A stretch of 64,000 nucleotides of DNA from Dolomedes plantarius (lineage: Eukaryota > Arthropoda > Arachnida > Araneae > Dolomedidae): NCBI GenBank assembly GCA_907164885.2, contig OU015492.1:196177960-196241959 (forward strand), read 5' to 3'. The translations under genes were made by a program, and so were the position numbers. The notes beneath the pieces are model-generated. The model searched no databases. It worked only from the letters and a program-made list of their open reading frames with translations, and was not told the DNA's origin. Every line of letters begins with the position of its first letter. The stretch's first letter is position 1. Positions 55,889 to 64,000 of this stretch are shown one piece after another.

Positions 55889-57616
55889 AATCTTTTAAAA
55901 ATTGCTATTTTTTTTTCTTGCACTCACACACACATATGTGAGGTCATACTATATTTTGGGAACTACCATATTTTCCCCACCCTGTTAATTATTCCTTTCA
56001 ATAAACATATTTTCCCTTTTATCACGAGCTTAGGATTCTCTTACTAAATTTTCTACCTGTACCCATATAAATGGCGCCATTCCAATTTTATATTTCCCTG
56101 CTTGTTATTTTTCCGCTTTGAACTGGGCAGTGTAGCGTTTTAATATAAAGCTATGGATGTTCTAGAAATTTCTGGGGTCATAGTCTCTGAATGTCTGGTT
56201 TTGAAATCACTCTACAGTTAGAGACTGTCGAAATGTCATGGAAACGTCTTTTTGCAAGTTAGGATTTTGACTCGGGCTCCACAACTACGGGAGAAATTTG
56301 CAAAAATGAATGATTGGACTTTAATGCTGTGTTTTCTTTGTACTTTTGAATGATAATTTGTCATTGCATCCGAAGGATAACTTTTCTGTCCTGTATATAA
56401 CAGCTATATCTTATTTAGTTTCTTCAAAATATTGACTTTATCAGCTTCAAAAATAAGATTCTTGCATTTTTATTAAGTTGTTGCAAATGTGTGTGCAAAT
56501 TTTCCGCTTTCAACTTTATATGTTAAGAATACCTTTAATTTTTTATCATTATTTGATGTAGGGGAGTTTGAAACAAATAGCATCTGAAACTTAAAAAAAC
56601 GAATTAATTCTTAGACTAACATTAGAAACTAGAAGGTAACCCGTCACTTTGACGTCATAATACTAATAATGACGTAATAATGGAAAAAGTATATGAAAGT
56701 TAAAAAATATCCCGAATTATCGAACAATATTGCATTTAATCCACACCTTGTAAAAGCAAACCCTTTCATTATTTTTTATTTATTTAGTTTTTCGTGAGAT
56801 TGGAGTAGTAGACTGCCATCCAGTTTTTTACAGCTCTCTACGCGATATGAATACTTGAGCTACTTGATTCATTCACATTCAAGTTTGTTTACTTTCAGAA
56901 TTCATCGCAAAAGTAAACAGATTTTTAAAAACTGTTAAATATACAGCTAAAAGCATCCAATTTTTTTTAGTTCTGAATGTTTTATAGAAAAATAGGCTGA
57001 ACAAACGTGATTTGATGGAGAAGATATTAGTTTTTTGGTAAGAAAAAATTCTGATCCACATCTGAAATTGAAATTAAGCCTAACTGGCTGTTTGTTTACT
57101 GAGGGCTTCAATTGAAAGATGAGTACGGCCCGGAAGTGTTATACAGACACAACGGCTATTATATATATAATGCTTTTTAAATGTTTTAGGATTCTTATTT
57201 TTTCAATTTTATTTGTTTTTGCGATAAACTTTTATGAATTCTCCAAGAAATAGATTTTGCAATTTTAATCTGGGTAGATAAAAATTTTGTGAGTGAATTT
57301 AAATTGTTTGGAAAGCTCATCCTACTTTCCAAGTCAGATACAGACGTTCAAATCAATGAATAACGAAGAAGACTTGTGAACAGGAAAAAATTTTGTTAGG
57401 AGCAATAGTCTAAACAGTCCCACTGTTAAGAATCCATGTTAGTGACATTAGCAAAATTTATTGTAAATTATGAAACCGGAAAAAAATGAATCAAAATGTA
57501 TTTTCTACTTATCCCGTTAATGAGCAGTAAGAGAGCAGTTAAGGATAAAGAAAAGCTAAGTGTTTGCAGTTATTAACATTTAAACAGATATATTTTTTTA
57601 TTTAAATAGTTAGAAA
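55889..57616. other. AT-rich stretch with no recognised feature
   Basis: A 60-codon frame at 56879-57061 (minus) has no domain. No repeats with definable ends. Confidence 0.45.
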
Positions 57617-57618
57617 TA

Positions 57619-58544
57619 CAGTGATTTCCGCTTATAAGAATCACGTTTGTTATTACTGTTTTTGATTCTTATAAGCGGTTGATTCTTATAGCCGAAATTT
57701 AGGTTTTTGGACAGGCACACACACCTATATATACATATATTAGATAATTTACCATAAAATACAACTTAATTTCTAGACCTATAAGTAGATACACATGACT
57801 ATAGTAAGAGAACAAAAAAATCCAATATTTGTTACCACATATCTGCTTAACAGTTTTAACATTTCAACTACAGGAAGGGAGCAAGAAAAAGTTTTGTATG
57901 GTAGTTTGACGTAATGAAGTTTTCAGGAGGCTGTTTATACCTCTTTCAATACTAATAGTCTCAGACGAAGATTCACCATCTAGCTTACGTTTCACGGTTT
58001 GATAACGTGCTGAATACTACTAATGTCACGTTTGCCTAAGTGATAGTGGACACTTCGCCGAAGATTTATGTGTTTCAGGGTCCAGGAAGCCGCAACCAGG
58101 ATGTGGAAGGTGGGAAAAAAAGAGTCCCTATTTTTGTTTGTCAGTGGAGAAAAGTGAAATCGGAACCGGATGGGTAAAGATGCCCCTGGGTCAAGCTAAT
58201 ACGAGTGTTGTGCTAAAGCGTTTAAGGGGAAACTATTATGTTATGTCTAATAAAGAAAGGGATGAATTTTGAGACTATATTCCATCCCATCTTATCAATC
58301 TTCCTTTAAAAAAAAGAAAGAAAGAAAGAACTTCGTGCCATTGAGGGTTTAAGTGGCTTTTTTGGAAAAATGAAAGGAAAGCGAAGAGTGTAAACTGATT
58401 CTTAAAACCGGTGGATTGATTCTTTAAAGCGAAAATGCGAAAATTTTAACATGGAAGTAATACATTTGTTTTTGTTTTCGCGATATTGATTCTTATAAAC
58501 GGTTGATTCTTATAACCACTGATCACTATAAGCGGTGGTTACTG
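57619..58544. mobile_element. Tigger/pogo-like MITE, family B, copy 2
   Basis: A 926-bp copy of the element at 27831-28620, with ends CAGTGATTTCCGCTTATAAG and GCGGTGGTTACTG and TA at 57617-57618 and 58545-58546. It has an extra ~150 bp at about 57990-58150, GC-richer than the rest, that copy 1 lacks and that may be leftover interior of a longer parent. Confidence 0.82.
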
Positions 58545-58546
58545 TA

Positions 58547-59229
58547 TTTGAATGCTACAGATTTTAGCAATAAATAAATAACAGAGACATAATGTAAGAT
58601 ATTTGCTAGAAATATGTTTTATGTTGGACTTTTCTTCGAACATTTAAAAACTGATTGCTGAAAAAGGGAAAAAAAGGTTTTGTTTATGTAGATAAATAAG
58701 CAAAACATACTTGTATATTTATTTATTAAAAAATGAAAAGCTACCTAATAACATAAATTTTTTTTAATAAAAGGTTTGTGGAAATTTAAATATTTTTCTA
58801 TATAAGGGATATTATGGAGTTACTAAGATCACATGGCGTAAAAACTATAAGAATACAGTAGAGAACAGCCAAACAGTGTAACAATATAAATAAGTTAAAA
58901 TTAGAATAACCAATTTCTCTAAAACGTATATGAAGAATCAATCTCCTTTAAATGTTTGATATATTTAAAAGTTAAATTAAATAAAAATAAGATAGCTTTA
59001 TGCTAGAGAGCAATATTGGGGCTGTCGGCGTATAAACATACAGGTACTTCTTTCAGGAAAGAAAATTGTTGAACAAAAATAATGAACAAAAATATTTTGA
59101 CTTCTGTAAAAGGTTTAAGTCTATCAATTTTGTATACAAAAGTACATTTCTTTGTACAAAAGACTGAAGTCGAAATTATATATCTGCGATTGGTATAAAA
59201 GCCAATAACTTGGTATATTTAAATCACTG
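58547..59229. other. No recognised feature
   Basis: AT-rich sequence leading into the compound microsatellite. Confidence 0.4.
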
Positions 59230-59244
59230 TTTTTGACTTAAATA

Positions 59245-59284
59245 TACATACATACATACATGCATACACACACACACACACATA

Positions 59285-59366
<82 letters not shown>

Positions 59367-59598
59367 CATACATATATACATATATATATATACATACATA
59401 TATACATATATATATATATACATACATATATACATATATATATATACATACATATATACATATATATATATACATACATATATACATATATATATATACA
59501 TACATATATACATATATATATATACATACATATATACATATATATATATATACATACATATATACATATATATATATATACATACATATATACATATA

Positions 59599-59682
<84 letters not shown>

Positions 59683-59690
59683 TACATATG
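59245..59690. repeat. Compound TA/CATA microsatellite with ~26-28-bp higher-order unit
   Basis: Alternating TACATACATATATACATA and (TA)n blocks form about nine units of 26-28 bp. A CATA/CACA head lies at 59245-59282 and a pure (TA)n run at about 59617-59672. The long Tyr/Ile/Cys frames through it in five frames are repeat artefacts, not genes. Confidence 0.97.
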
Positions 59691-60469
59691 TGGTTATATG
59701 GTTTCTTTTATTTTGATGTGACAACAAAAAATTCAAACTTTTAGGACACTCCCCTCTTGTATTTGTTTATCAACGTTGTTTTTCTTTTAGATACTGCCAT
59801 TTTGCCAGCAAGTGCTTGAAGCCAACAGTCTCTTCAGATAGCTTAAATAGAAAAACCCTTTTTGTTAACCTTCCATAAACTTAAGATTACATGTTTTTTT
59901 CAACAGCGACGTTCTTTTATTTTCAAAATTGGCTTAGGCCGTTTTTTATCACCGAAGTGGTTTACGAATAGACTCTGAAGATGCCTTCACTATGCAAAAT
60001 TTATTCCATAAAAACAGAAAACCTTTTTTCATGGGCTAGGTTTAGAAATGGTTTTAAAATTTTTTTTTTCTAAATTTATTAAACTCCTATTCAGACTTTA
60101 TAAAGGTAAATGAGAACTCCGAAGAGAAAAGCTGTCTTAGAGTTTTATTTAGGTTGTTAGTACATAGGTGTTTAAAATTTTTTCAACTACACATATGTGC
60201 ATTCACATAGAGAGAAAGGAGGAAGGAATGTATGCGTATATTCACTTGATAATACACAGAAAATAAACCAAAGAATATATGTTTTTTAAATTTCAAAGTA
60301 AATGTCTTAGTCTAAATAAAATAATTGTAATGTTTATTGAAATTCCTTATACTGGGTTTTTAGAATGTGCAGTCTAACACTATTACAACACATATAGACT
60401 TCGAAATCAATCAGGATTTGGTCAGATTTGTAAGTACATAATGTATATAGTGATCCGTAGGACTAACGG
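59691..60469. other. No recognised feature
   Basis: AT-rich sequence between the microsatellite and the pogo-like element. Confidence 0.4.
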
Positions 60470-60532
60470 TACAGTCAAACCTATTTTTGTGCGGTCTTTT
60501 TTTGTGCGATTTATTTTGTGTGATTTTTTTTT

Positions 60533-60770
60533 ATGCGGTATATGGATATGTATCGAAAAAAAACTGAAATTTCATATAAGAAATTCCAAAATGAGCTTCT
60601 ATCTGGCAATCGCGACGTTTGCAAGCAGCTGATCAAGCAACCGTCGTCGAAAAAACTTATCACCGACCACATGGTAACAAAAATTAAATCAACTCTAATA
60701 CGTATTTTCAAGTGACGAAAGCGATTTCGAATCAGTTCATCAGAAGGATATGCGTGTTTTGGACTACGAC
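60533..60770 (+). pseudogene. Possible C-terminal remnant of a pogo/Tigger transposase
   Basis: The frame reads CKQLIKQPSSKKLITDHMVT and KIKSTLIRIFK, then stops at 60715. A shifted frame continues SSDESDFESVHQKDMRVLDY. Ser/Asp/Glu-rich ends are usual for this transposase family. Position inside matching inverted repeats supports the reading, but the fragment lacks any catalytic motif. Confidence 0.35.
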
Positions 60771-61063
60771 GAGTAGTATCGAATTATGTACATTTTGGAA
60801 ATTTCTTCATGTTTAAAATGAGAAATTTTTTAAAAATGTTTCCATGTGTGATTTAATTATTTTTTTTTGTTTGGAAAGCACTTTCTCGCTATTTCGTAAA
60901 GCTTTCACATATTTTCTAAGTGAGACTTTTTTTAAGCGGTCTCTTTAGACCGCATAAATTTTTTTCTGTAATATAATGTGAAAAATTATTTATTATAGCT
61001 ATATATGAAGTTTCTGAATAGTTTTTGTGCGTTTCTTTTTGTGCGGTCCGCACAAAAAGAAAT

Positions 61064-61196
61064 ATATATATCTTCATATCTATATCTTAATCTATATCTA
61101 TATCTATATCTATATCTTATCTTATCTATATATTATCTTATCTATATATTATCTTATCTATACTATATCTATATCTTAATATCTATATAAAAAATA
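61064..61196. repeat. (TATC/TATATC)n microsatellite
   Basis: About 130 bp of CTATAT and CTTAT units inside the pogo-like element. Confidence 0.9.
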
Positions 61197-61232
61197 TCTT
61201 CTATCTACCGCACAAAAACAGGTTTGACTGTA

Positions 61233-62880
61233 TTTGAAAAATTAAATTACAAAGAAAAGAGACTGAAAGATAGATCTATTAAAATTTCTAAATCTGTCAA
61301 AATATTTATTATTTTTTTTACAAATGATGGTCATTTGGCCACTAGGCTATTAGACGACGGGTTCCCCAATATTTCAAAACAAGGAATTTAAAATTGAAGA
61401 GTGGCAAAGCTGTAGCAGATTTAGCGTGAATCAGGATGCACCACGAGGAAGCTTGACACATTACACTCCTCTGTTAAAAACTTTCCAGTTGTAAAGTTAG
61501 TTGGGCAAGTAAAACAATTAAATATCACTTATGACCTACAGCAAAAAGAAAACAATACATCTACTATATTAATTCTTTAATTTTAAAATTTCTCATACAT
61601 ATTTTGAAGCAAAATTAGTATATTTTGCAACTTAAATCAATAAGATATTCACCAATGGGTTAGAATTTGAAAAGGAAAAATGCTCTTGTAAATATATTAA
61701 AAACAAAAGATATCTCTGGAAAGAGTTTGTTTTTTCTTTTTAGTGAGTATTTAATGTTTAGGAATTATTATTAATTAATAACACACTTGAGGGCATCCGT
61801 TAAGACCTTTTAATTGCTCCTTTATACATAATAAATGAATTGCCTAATTGCTTTAAGTCTGCTCTTTCTTCAATTTATTCTCTAATTAGGTTAAAACATG
61901 AAATGCGTAAACGTGATAATGTAAAGTTCTTTATTTAGAAAAAGTTACTGCATTATGCAATGCTGGATTATTTATTAGCAAGGAAATGTTTGCAGTTTCT
62001 CTTCTAAATAACTATTTTTTTAAATGATGAAACAAAATATTGGATTTTGCTACTCAACAGTTTCATTTAATGCTTTTTTCCTGAAGTTAATGCGATAAAA
62101 TATGTTGCACTGAAATATTTTATTATATAATATTTCAAGAAAAAAAATTCTTTCACTTCTATAAAACAATGTTAAACTTACGTCAATAAAATTAAGGAAA
62201 AATTGTTTATAATACAAAGATGCAAGGGCTTTTCCAGTAAAAGGATTTTTTTGTTTAAGGAATTAATACTGTAATTTCAAATAATTCTTTACATTAAGCC
62301 CTCTTGCGCTTTCTAAATTTTTAGCTTACATATTATCAATTTATTTTTCGTGGGATATGTCCAAAGTCTGTGCTTTCAAATAATGATAAATGATGTAAAG
62401 TAAAGTATGATTTTCATTAAAATTTATATTCAAACACGTGTTTGAGTGTTCAATTGTTTGATGAGAATCCCAAATCCATTAAATATTAGCACATAAGTTT
62501 GCTATTTACAGCATAATGTAATTTATTTACAGAATTTGCGTGAATTATCTAAGCATTCCAAATTAAATTCAAAACTACTGTTGCCATATCGAGTTACATA
62601 TGTTAGACTAAGCACAATTTTGTGATGATTGATTGGTATAGTCTTTCTGTTATAGCATTTGAGATATCCCATTTGAAATTTGCATTCCAAATGGGCGCAT
62701 CATAGTCAATTATGGAACATTGAGCATTCCCGCAGTTTAGACGTTTAGCTCGCATGTGGGGGTGTAAATCTCGTTGGGCTAATCATCATCCAGGAGTTTC
62801 GGTTCTGATATGAAATCAAATGCAACCCAAGCATTATGTTTGATATCATTTGTTTCTGTCACGTTTTAAGCGGTTAAAAT
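61233..62880. other. AT-rich stretch with no recognised feature
   Basis: No open frame above 60 codons and no repeat ends. Confidence 0.45.
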
Positions 62881-62882
62881 AT

Positions 62883-63198
62883 CCACAGGTAGCAAAGTCT
62901 CTGCATAAATTTAGTTTTCAGCAGATGGTCATTAATATCCAAGGAATATTAATTTCCATTAATTTGAGAACAAAATACGAAGCTAATGTCAAATATTTTG
63001 GATATTTAAGAGGATTTCTTCTTAAATGAAAGTAAAATGTCCACAGGTAGCAACGTCTCTGCATAAATTTAGTTTTGAGCAGATGGTCATTAATATCCAG
63101 GGAATATTGATTTCCATTAATTTGAGAACAAAATACGAAGCCAATGTCAAATATTTTGGATATTTAAGAGGATTGCTTCTTAAATGAAAGTAAATGAT
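62883..63198. repeat. Tandem duplication, 158-bp unit
   Basis: CCACAGGTAGCAA begins copies at 62883 and 63041. The copies share GCAGATGGTCATTAATATCC and CATTAATTTGAGAACAAAAT and differ at only a handful of sites, so the duplication is fairly recent. Confidence 0.93.

Positions 63199-64000
<802 letters not shown>

Larger units (their letters stand above)
60472..61230 (+). mobile_element. pogo/Tigger-like deletion derivative
   Basis: Ends CAGTCAAACCTATTTTTGTG and CACAAAAACAGGTTTGACTG are inverted copies, flanked by TA at 60470-60471 and 61231-61232. GTGCGG repeats are frequent near both ends. The interior holds a short coding remnant and a TATC-type microsatellite. 759 bp in total. Confidence 0.85.

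Noticed and set aside
59219..59736. Overlapping open frames of 142-170 codons on both strands
   Set aside because: They are translations of a TA/CATA microsatellite (Tyr-Ile-Tyr-Ile repeats) and cannot be separate genes.

Overview
The window is AT-rich eukaryotic DNA that I read as intergenic or intronic sequence from an arthropod, plausibly a spider or other arachnid. The basis is its transposon content: a Tc1 transposase of a type common in arachnids, PIF/Harbinger MITEs, hAT, Academ-type and Gypsy-like elements, tRNA-derived SINEs, and Helitron-like repeats tied to (TA)n tracts. I found no convincing host protein-coding gene, rRNA or tRNA gene. Every well-supported coding stretch belongs to a mobile element, and every one carries stops, frameshifts or deletions. 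The species call is inference only.

Layout. 1-6.7 kb: a Helitron-like repeat (76-776), a PIF-type MITE (1719-1886), a three-copy foldback module (2553-2913), a short hAT element (4178-4456) and a second PIF MITE between two mutually inverted hairpins (5919-6213). 6.7-14.2 kb: a Tc1/mariner element (6716-14211) split by a 6.07-kb Academ-type DNA transposon (8096-14162). The Academ element has ~370-bp inverted ends, a DDE-like transposase, a FEN1/XPG-like nuclease region and a C-terminal cysteine-rich CXC domain. 16.7-22.8 kb: an LTR retrotransposon on the minus strand with two LTRs that look identical. It keeps Gag, protease and an integrase zinc domain but no reverse transcriptase, and it hosts a poly-A SINE. 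24.8-29.7 kb: a nest in which a SINE is split by a hAT transposon, which holds a solo LTR and a Helitron-like repeat, which in turn holds a Tigger/pogo-like MITE.

30-44 kb: further Helitron-like repeats (30107-30692, 40142-40829), PIF MITEs (32368-32922, 37614-37784), a SINE (32926-33257) and long unremarkable AT-rich stretches. 44.0-46.4 kb: a large inverted repeat with ~428-bp arms and several hairpins. 47.9-50.4 kb: a solo LTR, a SINE interrupted by a MITE that is itself interrupted by a MITE, and a Helitron-like repeat. 51.5-55.9 kb: a tandem cluster of a second Helitron-like family, then a five-unit ~297-bp tandem array. 57.6-64 kb: a second copy of the Tigger-like MITE, a compound TA/CATA microsatellite, a pogo/Tigger deletion derivative, a 158-bp tandem duplication and a terminal (TA)n tract.

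The window has no operon-like cooperation between genes. Its interest lies in insertion order, which target-site duplications and reconstructed empty sites let one read directly, and in the domain architecture of the Academ-type element.
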